Origin: DASTDY01 sp035478375
GTDB lineage: Bacteria > Patescibacteriota > Saccharimonadia > Saccharimonadales > EFPC-124
Length of the DNA: 5,005 bases
Direction of reading: 5' to 3'
Assembly (NCBI GenBank): GCA_035478375.1
Contig: DATIJQ010000038.1
Span: forward strand, 1 to 5,005
The notes below the pieces were generated by a model. That model was given only the letters and a program-made list of their open reading frames with translations. It did not search any database and was not told the DNA's origin. The translations under genes and the position numbers were made by a program. This document shows, piece by piece, positions 1 through 5,005 of this stretch (positions within the stretch are counted from its first letter, which is position 1; each line of letters starts with the position of its first letter).

Positions 1-20
1 GCTATATCGCGGCTACCTCC

Positions 21-494
21 CTACCCCAAGGCGCACCGTAAACGCTGTGCCCACTTCTCTGCCGTGTCTCCGTCTATACGCTCCTGATGCAGTATATAGG
101 GTAACCGTGGCGTGGCGTGGTTACCAACTGGCAGTGGCATTTCGCCGGTTGAATTTGCCGTCATAATCATCCTGTAACTTTGCACCTCTACGGTCGGAAA
201 CGATATGACAAACACGTCTGCCTGCGCCCTAAAAAATGGAGGGAACGGCAATGCGGCGTTTTTATTGAGAAACTCAACAACAAATTCACCCGTCACATTG
301 CGGTAGCACCGTATAGTTTCGTGTGGTGCGCCAAACCACTTCAATTCATGCTTATCGAACGCCTGCTGTGCGCAGCGCATCAACTGTTTTTTGGGAGACG
401 GACTCCAAGAGGCAAGCGCCACTACGGCCACAACAATGCCAATCATTACAAAAATAACACTGCCATAATTTGAAAGCTGCACCGTCCGCCTCAC
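21..494 (-). CDS. Unrecognised small membrane-anchored protein
   Basis: I do not recognise the family. The 157-residue protein begins with Arg-Arg (2-3), then a strong transmembrane segment (about 12-29), then a Ser/Pro and Lys-Lys turn (31-36) and a soluble domain of about 120 residues. The soluble part contains three cysteines (41, 63, 154), a Pro/Phe-rich patch (82-88) and several short probable beta strands, for example around 93-109. There is no lipobox and no clear signal-peptidase site. The start is GTG at 492-494, downstream of a good sigma70-like promoter. No Shine-Dalgarno precedes it; a second in-frame GTG at 480-482 has AGG six bases upstream and would shorten the protein by four residues. 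A first ATG (codon 17) falls inside the membrane segment and is unlikely. The gene is its own transcription unit, separated from the upstream gene by a terminator. Confidence 0.8.
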   Translation of the reverse strand: MRRTVQLSNYGSVIFVMIGIVVAVVALASWSPSPKKQLMRCAQQAFDKHELKWFGAPHETIRCYRNVTGEFVVEFLNKNAALPFPPFFRAQADVFVISFPTVEVQSYRMIMTANSTGEMPLPVGNHATPRLPYILHQERIDGDTAEKWAQRLRCALG

Positions 495-515
495 TATAGG
501 TAGGGATTCGCAGCT

Positions 516-544
516 ATAATAACTTAGTTTTGTAAACTCGTCAA
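516..544 (-). promoter_or_regulatory. Sigma70-type promoter for gene 21-494
   Basis: On the minus strand TTGACG (544 to 539) and TATTAT (521 to 516) are separated by 17 bases, matching consensus at 5 of 6 positions each. Transcription should begin near 509, leaving a leader of about 15 bases before the GTG at 494. The -35 box shares its first T residues with the end of the terminator T-tract, so one unit ends exactly where the next begins. Confidence 0.72.
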
Positions 545-598
545 AAAATTAGAGGTTGCTGCACGGCCGGCGAATTTGCCGACCGGCAGCACCTCTAA
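543..598 (-). terminator. Strong intrinsic terminator after gene 602-1135
   Basis: An imperfect inverted repeat pairs 549-556 with 591-598, 558-562 with 586-590, 564-566 with 583-585, and 568-571 with 578-581. That is 20 base pairs, with two single-base bulges (557 and 563) and one mismatch (567/582), around a six-base loop at 572-577. On the minus strand the hairpin is followed at once by six T (plus-strand A543-548). The plus strand has no T-tract after the hairpin, so it should work for leftward transcription only. It begins three bases after the stop codon of the 602-1135 gene and is the first terminator visible downstream of ftsZ. Confidence 0.92.
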
Positions 599-601
599 CG
601 A

Positions 602-1135
602 TTAGGGCATGCGACGCCAGCCTGCCTTGAGGCGTTCGACACGCATGTTACAATACTCGGCATCGCGACGTACGTCGCAAACCCAAGACCTACCGATGAC
701 CAACTGCGGCAATCCACTACTGTCGGCAACGTAATCAACGATTGTATGGGCAATAGAGAAGTCGCCGTTTGTCACGCGGATCATACTACCCCGCTGAGCG
801 TATCCAGCCGGCTGCGGCAATGCGTGGCGGAGCGTGATCTCCTCGATCGTTACAAAAACGCCATGTTCAACTTGAACGCGCATCAGCTTCGTGTCATCAC
901 GCTCGCTAACAAGCCACTCACCGAGAGGCATCTGTAGCGCAGCTTGGTAGAGACGTTCATTTGCCTCAAACAGCTCATCGAGTGCTTGCCCTGTTTTTGC
1001 ACGCTCCTTTGCAGCCTCTTCGGCGAGAATCTTTGGGAACCGTTTACTCGCGTACCAAAGACCAACAACCACCACAACAAGTGTCAGCCCCGGCTCAATC
1101 AAAGCGCGGGTCCAACTTTGCAACGGCTCTAACAC
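602..1135 (-). CDS. Unrecognised membrane-anchored protein with short coiled coil
   Basis: I do not recognise the family. The 177-residue protein has one hydrophobic segment (about 16-29, rich in Val) close to the N-terminus, followed by Lys-Arg at 31-32. Next comes an Ala/Glu-rich, probably helical stretch (about 36-68) that may form a coiled coil, and a soluble C-terminal part (about 72-177) with alternating hydrophobic residues suggesting beta strands. Two cysteines (153 and 162) lie nine residues apart. No cleavage site is apparent, so it is likely a membrane anchor rather than a secreted protein. The start is GTG at 1133-1135, supported by AGGAG six bases upstream and a TATAAT box at a fitting distance. 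The gene sits 60 bp after ftsZ with no terminator between them and ends three bases before a strong one, so it may also be transcribed from ftsZ. A division-related role is only a positional guess. Confidence 0.85.
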   Translation of the reverse strand: MLEPLQSWTRALIEPGLTLVVVVVGLWYASKRFPKILAEEAAKERAKTGQALDELFEANERLYQAALQMPLGEWLVSERDDTKLMRVQVEHGVFVTIEEITLRHALPQPAGYAQRGSMIRVTNGDFSIAHTIVDYVADSSGLPQLVIGRSWVCDVRRDAEYCNMRVERLKAGWRRMP

Positions 1136-1141
1136 AAGCTG

Positions 1142-1172
1142 CTCCTATCGCTAGAGGTCGTTGCTAATTATA
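1142..1172 (-). promoter_or_regulatory. -10 box and ribosome binding site for gene 602-1135
   Basis: A perfect TATAAT reads on the minus strand from 1172 to 1167. No good -35 is found 15-18 bases upstream. A start near 1160 would give a leader of about 25 bases, containing AGGAG (1146 to 1142) six bases before the GTG at 1135. The Shine-Dalgarno decides the start of this gene. The box lies in the 60-bp gap after ftsZ, so the gene may have its own promoter in addition to read-through from ftsZ. Confidence 0.6.
1152..1164. repeat. Imperfect 13-bp direct repeat, copy 1 (copy 2 at 550-562)
   Basis: The plus strand at 1152-1164 (tagaggtcgttgc) matches 550-562 (tagaggttgctgc) at 11 of 13 positions in the same orientation. 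The copies flank gene 602-1135: one lies in its leader, the other is one arm of its terminator. The match may be chance, or may reflect an RNA pairing between the leader and the terminator arm. Confidence 0.35.
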
Positions 1173-1195
1173 AAATATTTGTGCGTAAAAAGCGA

Positions 1196-2398
1196 TTATT
1201 CTTCGTCAGCTTTGCGGCGGCGCATAAAGGCTGGCGTGTCTTCGTCGTCAAAGTGCCAGATGTTCTTTTTAGGTTCTTCTTCTTTGGTAAAGGCTTCGGC
1301 CGTTGCTTTTTTGTCGTCTTTGTCGAGGTCGAGATCAATTTTTGCAATTTCTTCTTCTTTGACCTCTTTAGTAGCATCGGCTGGTGCCGACTGTGTAGCC
1401 GATTGATCGTTTGCAAACTCACCAGCTTTTTCGTGGAAGTAGGCTGAATCAAAACCGGTAGCAATAACAGTAATGATTAATTCGTCTTCGAGCTCAGGCT
1501 TAAGTGTTGCACCAAAAATAATGTTAGCGTCGGCAGCGACGGCGTTGGTAATAACCTCGGCCGCTTCGTTAATTTCGTGCATCGACATGTCATAACCACC
1601 GGTGATATTAAACAGCACACCACGGGCGCCATCTATAGAAACTTCTAACAGCGGCGATTCAATAGCTTGCTGCGCTGCCTGTATGGCGCGATTTTCGCCA
1701 CTGGCGCGGCCAATCCCCATAAGTGCCGAACCAGCGTTTTGCATGATCGTTTTAACGTCGGCAAAGTCGAGGTTAATTAAACCGTGTTCGGTAATGAGCT
1801 CCGAAATGCCTTGCACACCTTGGCGTAGTACGTCGTCGGCGATCTTAAAGGTTTCGAGTAATGGCGTGCGGCGGTCAATAGTTTGCAGCAAGCGGTCGTT
1901 TGGAATGGTAATAAGCGTGTCAACTTGCTTGCCAAGCTGGGTAATGGCCCAATCCGCGTTTTGGCGGCGTTTTTCGCCTTCAAAGCTGAATGGTTTGGTG
2001 ACAACACCAACGGTTAAGATGCCGAGTTCGCGAGCAACTTCGGCAACAACATGGCTCGCGCCACTGCCGGTGCCACCACCCGCACCCATCGTAATAAATA
2101 GTAAGTCAGCGCCATCGAGTACTTTTTTAAGTTCATCTTTTGATTCTTCGGCAGCTTTTTCGCCAACACTTGGATCGGCGCCAGCACCTAAGCCGCGTGT
2201 TGTTTCGCGGCCAATGTGGATCTTAACGTCGGCGAGCGAATTGTGCAGCGCCTGAGCGTCGGTGTTAACGGCAATAAATTGCACACCATGCAGGCCAGCG
2301 TCGGCCATACGGTTAATGGCAGCGCCACCGGCACCGCCAACGCCCACAACCTTAATTGTGGCGAATGTTTGAATATCAGCTGGTTTAACTTCAGGCAT
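1196..2398 (-). CDS. ftsZ: Cell division protein FtsZ, tubulin-like GTPase
   Basis: Polymerising GTPase that forms the cytokinetic ring. The protein has 400 residues from the ATG chosen here. Motifs: nucleotide-binding GVGGAGG (19-25), NTD (45-47), the tubulin signature GAGGGTGSG (105-113), FEGEKRR (139-145) with the nucleotide-contacting Glu140 and Arg144, and the catalytic T7 loop NLDFADVK (209-216) with Asp211 and Asp214. The polymerisation domain ends near 322. A charged, disordered linker (about 325-378) follows, then a conserved C-terminal peptide, EDTPAFMRRRK (386-396), which docks on FtsA. I prefer the ATG at 2396-2398 to the in-frame GTG at 2417-2419. The ATG has AAGGGGA eight bases upstream, while the GTG sits where a TATACT -10 box would place the transcription start. 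The longer version would only add seven N-terminal residues. All catalytic residues are intact. Confidence 0.98.
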   Translation of the reverse strand: MPEVKPADIQTFATIKVVGVGGAGGAAINRMADAGLHGVQFIAVNTDAQALHNSLADVKIHIGRETTRGLGAGADPSVGEKAAEESKDELKKVLDGADLLFITMGAGGGTGSGASHVVAEVARELGILTVGVVTKPFSFEGEKRRQNADWAITQLGKQVDTLITIPNDRLLQTIDRRTPLLETFKIADDVLRQGVQGISELITEHGLINLDFADVKTIMQNAGSALMGIGRASGENRAIQAAQQAIESPLLEVSIDGARGVLFNITGGYDMSMHEINEAAEVITNAVAADANIIFGATLKPELEDELIITVIATGFDSAYFHEKAGEFANDQSATQSAPADATKEVKEEEIAKIDLDLDKDDKKATAEAFTKEEEPKKNIWHFDDEDTPAFMRRRKADEE

Positions 2399-2406
2399 AA
2401 AATAGG

Positions 2407-2429
2407 TCCCCTTGTTCACATTTAGTATA
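2407..2429 (-). promoter_or_regulatory. -10 box and Shine-Dalgarno that fix the ftsZ start
   Basis: TATACT reads on the minus strand from 2429 to 2424, and AAGGGGA from 2413 to 2407. The latter is eight bases before the ATG at 2398. Transcription from this box would begin near 2417, inside the alternative GTG start, and would give a leader of about 19 bases that still contains the ribosome binding site. No recognisable -35 lies at the usual spacing, so promoter activity is less certain than the ribosome binding site. Confidence 0.55.
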
Positions 2430-2500
2430 CACGGGTTTTGGCAGTTCGGCTATGGTTTGTTCATTATTTTTCGGCAGACTTTGGACCGAGTAAATTTGTA

Positions 2501-3769
2501 CTACGTCTTAAACTTCTTAAATAAATCAGAGGCGGACTTGAACAATTTTTTGGCAGCTTGACTACTATTTTCGACCGTTGCATTAAGGCGTTGGTTAGTC
2601 TGACCAGTGTTTTGTTGGACGCGGGCGCTTTCTAAATCGGCCAACATTAGGCCAAGTGCCGTAGCGAATTCAGGCTGAGTAACGCGATCACTCACGCCTT
2701 TAAAACCATCCAATTTTGCAATGCGGACTGGCAAACGCAACTTTTGTTTGGCGTATTCAGCCAAATGCGCCAAATGCGCGCCGCCACCGGTTATGACCAC
2801 GCCGCCGGGCAATTTGCCAGAGCGGTCGATGCTGGCGAGCTCTTTGTCGATAAGCTCAAAGATTTCGTCAAGTCGGGCGCCAACGACCATGTCGACATCT
2901 TTTGTACTAAATTCATGCGTGTCAGTACCATGTTTAAGTTCAAATGTTTTTGGCGCCTCTTTGCCTGCAGGCACAGCGCTGGCGTGACTTAGCTTTACTG
3001 CTTCGGCAACATCTAAATCGGTACGCAATCCAATTGCTAGGTCGTTTGTAATATTGACACTGCCCATGGGCAGGATGGCGACGTGTTGCAAGTCACCTTC
3101 TTCGAACACCACAACATTGGTGGTTGTGCCGCCTAAATCCACAACAGCCACGCCGTTCTCCATCTGTTGTTGCGATAGTACAGCTTTGGCGGCAGCCAAA
3201 CCGGCGACCATAACATGGTCGACTGCTGTTTGCGTCATCTCTAAACTTTTGAGCAAATTCTTTACGTGAGGGCCAAGCGCGGTAATAACGTGGGTATCGA
3301 CTTCAAGCCGCACGCCGCTCATACCAAGCGGGTCTTTAATATTTTCTTGGCCGTCGAGCTGGTAGCTTCGTGGCGTGACTTGTAAAATTTCGCGGTTTGC
3401 CGGCAGTTGCACCACAGTTGCTGCTTCTTGGGCACGGGCTAAATCTTCTTCGGCGATTTCGTGGTTTGGCGAATTCACGGCCACAACGCCTCGCGAACTC
3501 ATTGCCATAATATGTGCACCATTAATACTAATACTGGCGGCGGCGACTTGGTGGCCAGACATGCGTTCAGCTTCATCTAACACACGATCAATTGCTTGCG
3601 CCACGTTGACGATATTAACGACAACTCCTTTACGGAGCCCGTTATTGGGTGCGGTGCCAACGCCAACAATCGTCGGAGCTTGGCCACTGCCATCTATGTG
3701 ACCTATAACGCATCGCACGCTGGTGGTGCCGACATCTATACCCACGGCAAAGCGCATTGTTTCTTGCAT
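2501..3769 (-). CDS. ftsA: Cell division protein FtsA, actin-like FtsZ membrane anchor
   Basis: Actin-family ATPase that binds the FtsZ tail and tethers the Z-ring to the inner face of the membrane. The protein has 422 residues, a typical length. Motifs in order: phosphate-1 loop GIDVGTTSVR (10-19), the 1C subdomain expected around 85-165, phosphate-2 motif VVDLGGTTTNVVVF (209-222), adenosine motif VVITGGGAHL (324-333), and an alanine-rich ATALGLMLADLE near 369-380. After a low-complexity, Gln/Asn-rich linker (about 383-403) comes a Lys/Phe amphipathic helix (405-421), the expected membrane-targeting sequence. I use the ATG at 3767-3769. An alternative ATG at 3755-3757 (Met5, MRFAVGIDVG) starts right at the domain and cannot be excluded, because neither has a well-spaced Shine-Dalgarno; AGAAG lies only two bases before the first ATG. 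ftsZ follows about 100 bp downstream. Confidence 0.97.
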   Translation of the reverse strand: MQETMRFAVGIDVGTTSVRCVIGHIDGSGQAPTIVGVGTAPNNGLRKGVVVNIVNVAQAIDRVLDEAERMSGHQVAAASISINGAHIMAMSSRGVVAVNSPNHEIAEEDLARAQEAATVVQLPANREILQVTPRSYQLDGQENIKDPLGMSGVRLEVDTHVITALGPHVKNLLKSLEMTQTAVDHVMVAGLAAAKAVLSQQQMENGVAVVDLGGTTTNVVVFEEGDLQHVAILPMGSVNITNDLAIGLRTDLDVAEAVKLSHASAVPAGKEAPKTFELKHGTDTHEFSTKDVDMVVGARLDEIFELIDKELASIDRSGKLPGGVVITGGGAHLAHLAEYAKQKLRLPVRIAKLDGFKGVSDRVTQPEFATALGLMLADLESARVQQNTGQTNQRLNATVENSSQAAKKLFKSASDLFKKFKT

Positions 3770-3776
3770 GACTTCT

Positions 3777-3806
3777 AGTATAACGGTTAAGGCTAGTTGG
3801 TTGCAA
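3777..3806 (-). promoter_or_regulatory. Putative ftsA promoter filling the map-ftsA gap
   Basis: TTGCAA (3806 to 3801) begins directly after the map stop codon and is followed 18 bases later by TATACT (3782 to 3777). These match consensus at 4 of 6 and 5 of 6 positions. The -10 ends seven bases before the ATG at 3769, so the transcript would begin at about that ATG, which means a leaderless or nearly leaderless mRNA. ftsA may therefore be transcribed both from here and by read-through from adk-map, since no terminator follows map. Confidence 0.5.
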
Positions 3807-4556
3807 CTACCATGCGGTCAAGATTTCATAACTATCTTTGGTGATTAAAATTGTGTGTTCAAAATGTGCGGCAAGCGAACCGTCGGCAGTACGGATCGTC
3901 CAACCGTCGCGGTCCATAGTAACTGCTTCGCCACCGAGTGTTGCCATTGGTTCAATTGCAATTGTCATACCGGCTTTAAGGCTAGGGCCGGTACCTGACA
4001 CACCGTAGTTTGGGATATTTGGATCTTCGTGCACATAGTGGCCAACGCCGTGACCGACTAAATCGCGCACAATACCAAACTGTTCGGCGTCGAGCACTTT
4101 TTGCACGGCTGCGCCGATATCGCCAACACGAACACCGTCTTTTAATTGTTCGATGCCAGCATACATTGACCGTTCGGTCGCCTTTAACAATCGTTGCTGA
4201 GTCTTTGTGGCTTTGCCCAGCACCATGCTAAAGGCGCTGTCGGTAATCATGCTGTTGTAATTAACGCCAAAGTCAAAGCTAACTAGGTCGCCATTTTTAA
4301 AGGGTGTGTCGTTGGGGATGCCGTGCACAACAACGTCATTAACAGATATACAAATGACATCTGGGTAGCCACCGTAACCTAAAAAACTAGGTTTAGCGCC
4401 AAAGGCTTTAAGCTCTGCGCTGGCGAGGTGAGAAATGTCCTTACCAGTCATGCCCGGCTGCACTGTAGCTTTGATCTTTTTAAGAATCTCGGCCAACATG
4501 CGACCGCTTTCGCGCATATTCTGTTGTTCTGTCGGCGTTTTTACTTTGGTAAACAT
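3807..4556 (-). CDS. map: Methionine aminopeptidase, type I
   Basis: Cytosolic metalloprotease that removes the initiator methionine from new proteins with a small second residue. The 249-residue pita-bread fold is complete. The five metal ligands can all be placed: Asp95 (in FDFG), Asp106 (in TDSA), His169 (in GHGVG), Glu202 (in IEPM) and Glu233 (in HFEH). The substrate-contacting His79 (VVHGIP) and His176 are also present. There is no N-terminal zinc-binding extension and no type II insertion, and the length equals that of compact bacterial type Ia enzymes. The ATG at 4554-4556 lies inside the end of adk and has its own GGAG eight bases upstream, so translation is probably coupled to adk. 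In many bacteria this pair sits at the end of the spc ribosomal operon; here ftsA follows 37 bp downstream instead. The gene should be essential. Product call is near certain. Confidence 0.97.
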   Translation of the reverse strand: MFTKVKTPTEQQNMRESGRMLAEILKKIKATVQPGMTGKDISHLASAELKAFGAKPSFLGYGGYPDVICISVNDVVVHGIPNDTPFKNGDLVSFDFGVNYNSMITDSAFSMVLGKATKTQQRLLKATERSMYAGIEQLKDGVRVGDIGAAVQKVLDAEQFGIVRDLVGHGVGHYVHEDPNIPNYGVSGTGPSLKAGMTIAIEPMATLGGEAVTMDRDGWTIRTADGSLAAHFEHTILITKDSYEILTAW

Positions 4557-5005
4557 TCGCTGAGCTCCGCCACAATGCGGTCGTGAACTTGACCAACGGT
4601 GCCAGTACCGTCAATGTGCGCAATAGAAATGTGCCGTTCGTTAAAGTAAGCTAAAATTGGATAGATTTTGGTGCGATAAATATGGAGACGTTCTTCGATT
4701 GCTTCGGCGGTGTCGTCGGCGCGGCCGCGAACAGTCAGCCGGCGAATGAGTTCTTCTTTGGGCACTTCAAGCACGACCACTTTTTTGATGGAACGCTCGT
4801 GCTCCGGTTCAGCGTCGAGCAGCCATTTTGCTTGGCTGAGTTCGCGCGGGAAACCATCGACAATAACGTGGTCGATATTTTTTGAACGGTTAAGTGCGTC
4901 GAGCATGACTTTATTAGCCGTGTCGTTATCGACCAACTTACCAGTGCTCATTTCTTTAAGCAATTCAGGGTTATGCGTATCGCGCAACAATTGCCCAGCC
5001 GAAAG
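4541..5005 (-). CDS. adk: Adenylate kinase family protein, short-LID type, 5' end outside the window
   Basis: Nucleoside monophosphate kinase, normally ATP + AMP to 2 ADP in the cytoplasm. The frame stays open to the window edge, so 154 C-terminal residues are visible and roughly the first 30, with the P-loop, are missing. The TTG codon at 4988-4990 is an internal leucine, not a start. Visible in order: an LSAGQLLR segment (1-8) in the NMP-binding position, a shortened NMP region ending GKLVDN (22-27), DGFPRELSQ (50-58) with the NMP-contacting Arg54 and Gln58, and RGRADD (93-98) directly followed by the C-terminal helices. There is no long zinc-type LID, so it is the short-LID form. The Ala in SAG is where AMP kinases usually have Thr (STG) and UMP/CMP kinases have Ala; Gln58 is the AMP-kinase residue. 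Family membership is sure, substrate less so. The 3' end overlaps map by 16 bp. Confidence 0.93.
   Translation of the reverse strand, partial: LSAGQLLRDTHNPELLKEMSTGKLVDNDTANKVMLDALNRSKNIDHVIVDGFPRELSQAKWLLDAEPEHERSIKKVVVLEVPKEELIRRLTVRGRADDTAEAIEERLHIYRTKIYPILAYFNERHISIAHIDGTGTVGQVHDRIVAELSECLPK
4565..4568 (-). promoter_or_regulatory. Ribosome binding site of map inside adk
   Basis: GGAG on the minus strand lies eight bases before the map ATG and within the adk coding sequence. It supports starting map at 4556, which creates a 16-bp overlap with the end of adk and suggests translational coupling. Confidence 0.7.

Noticed and set aside
16..20. GGAGG right after the stop of gene 21-494, hinting at a further gene to the left
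   Set aside because: No ATG, GTG or TTG occurs in the 15 bases left in the window, so any start would be too far for this to act as a normal ribosome binding site.
151..160. GAATTTGCCG shared with the terminator loop region at 572-581
   Set aside because: A ten-base identity within a coding sequence with no flanking similarity; best explained by chance.
180..473. 97-codon plus-strand open frame
   Set aside because: It is antisense to gene 21-494. The minus frame has a promoter, a transmembrane helix and sensible composition; the plus frame has a skewed, basic composition and no supporting signals.
1168..1464. 98-codon minus-strand frame inside the ftsZ 3' end
   Set aside because: This Lys-rich frame is a shifted reading of the repetitive, acidic FtsZ linker codons and is not a separate gene.
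1602..2255. 217-codon plus-strand open frame
   Set aside because: It lies wholly antisense to the conserved GTPase domain of ftsZ. Its Ser/Pro/Ala-rich translation is typical of a shadow frame and it has no family motif.
2472..2490. Possible terminator between ftsA and ftsZ
   Set aside because: Only a four-base TCGG/CCGA stem around a long loop, followed on the minus strand by A rather than T residues.
3375..3701. 108-codon plus-strand open frame
   Set aside because: It is antisense to the ftsA N-terminal half, with low-complexity composition and no recognisable domain.
4988..4990. TTG as a start codon for adk
   Set aside because: The frame continues upstream through codons for the conserved LSAGQ segment, so this TTG is an internal leucine and the gene is cut by the window edge.

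Overview
The window carries six genes, all read from the minus strand. In transcription order (right to left) they are: the 3' part of an adenylate-kinase-family gene (adk), a type I methionine aminopeptidase (map), the divisome genes ftsA and ftsZ, and two small single-pass membrane proteins that I do not recognise. No tRNA, rRNA, CRISPR array, insertion sequence or integrase is visible. I see no credible gene on the plus strand; the open frames there are shadows of the minus-strand genes.

The proteins suggest a bacterium of the Candidate Phyla Radiation, most likely Saccharibacteria (TM7) or a close relative. The grounds are the short-LID adenylate kinase, the overall look of FtsA and FtsZ, the compact layout, and standard-code reading frames with no in-frame TGA. 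This is judged from memory of family sequences, without a search, so the phylum is about a 55-60% call.

Layout: adk (4541-5005, truncated at its 5' end by the window edge) overlaps map (3807-4556) by 16 bp, so the two are almost certainly co-transcribed. An adk-map pair is normally followed by infA, rpmJ and ribosomal protein genes. Here it is followed after 37 bp by ftsA (2501-3769) and then ftsZ (start placed at 2398). The 37-bp gap holds a promoter-like sequence that would give an almost leaderless ftsA mRNA. A similar -10 box precedes ftsZ and supports an ATG start with a Shine-Dalgarno over a longer GTG start. No terminator is visible after ftsZ. A perfect TATAAT and a strong Shine-Dalgarno precede the next gene (602-1135, membrane-anchored). 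That gene ends at a strong intrinsic terminator (543-598), whose T-tract touches the -35 box of a good sigma70-type promoter for the last gene (21-494, also membrane-anchored).

Functionally, adk supplies nucleotide balance, map trims N-terminal methionines, FtsZ forms the division ring and FtsA tethers it to the membrane through its C-terminal amphipathic helix. The two orphan membrane proteins could be division accessories by position only. I see no convincing new multi-gene system. The most interesting points are the adk motif that mixes AMP-kinase and UMP/CMP-kinase signatures, the map-ftsA junction, and the two orphan proteins.
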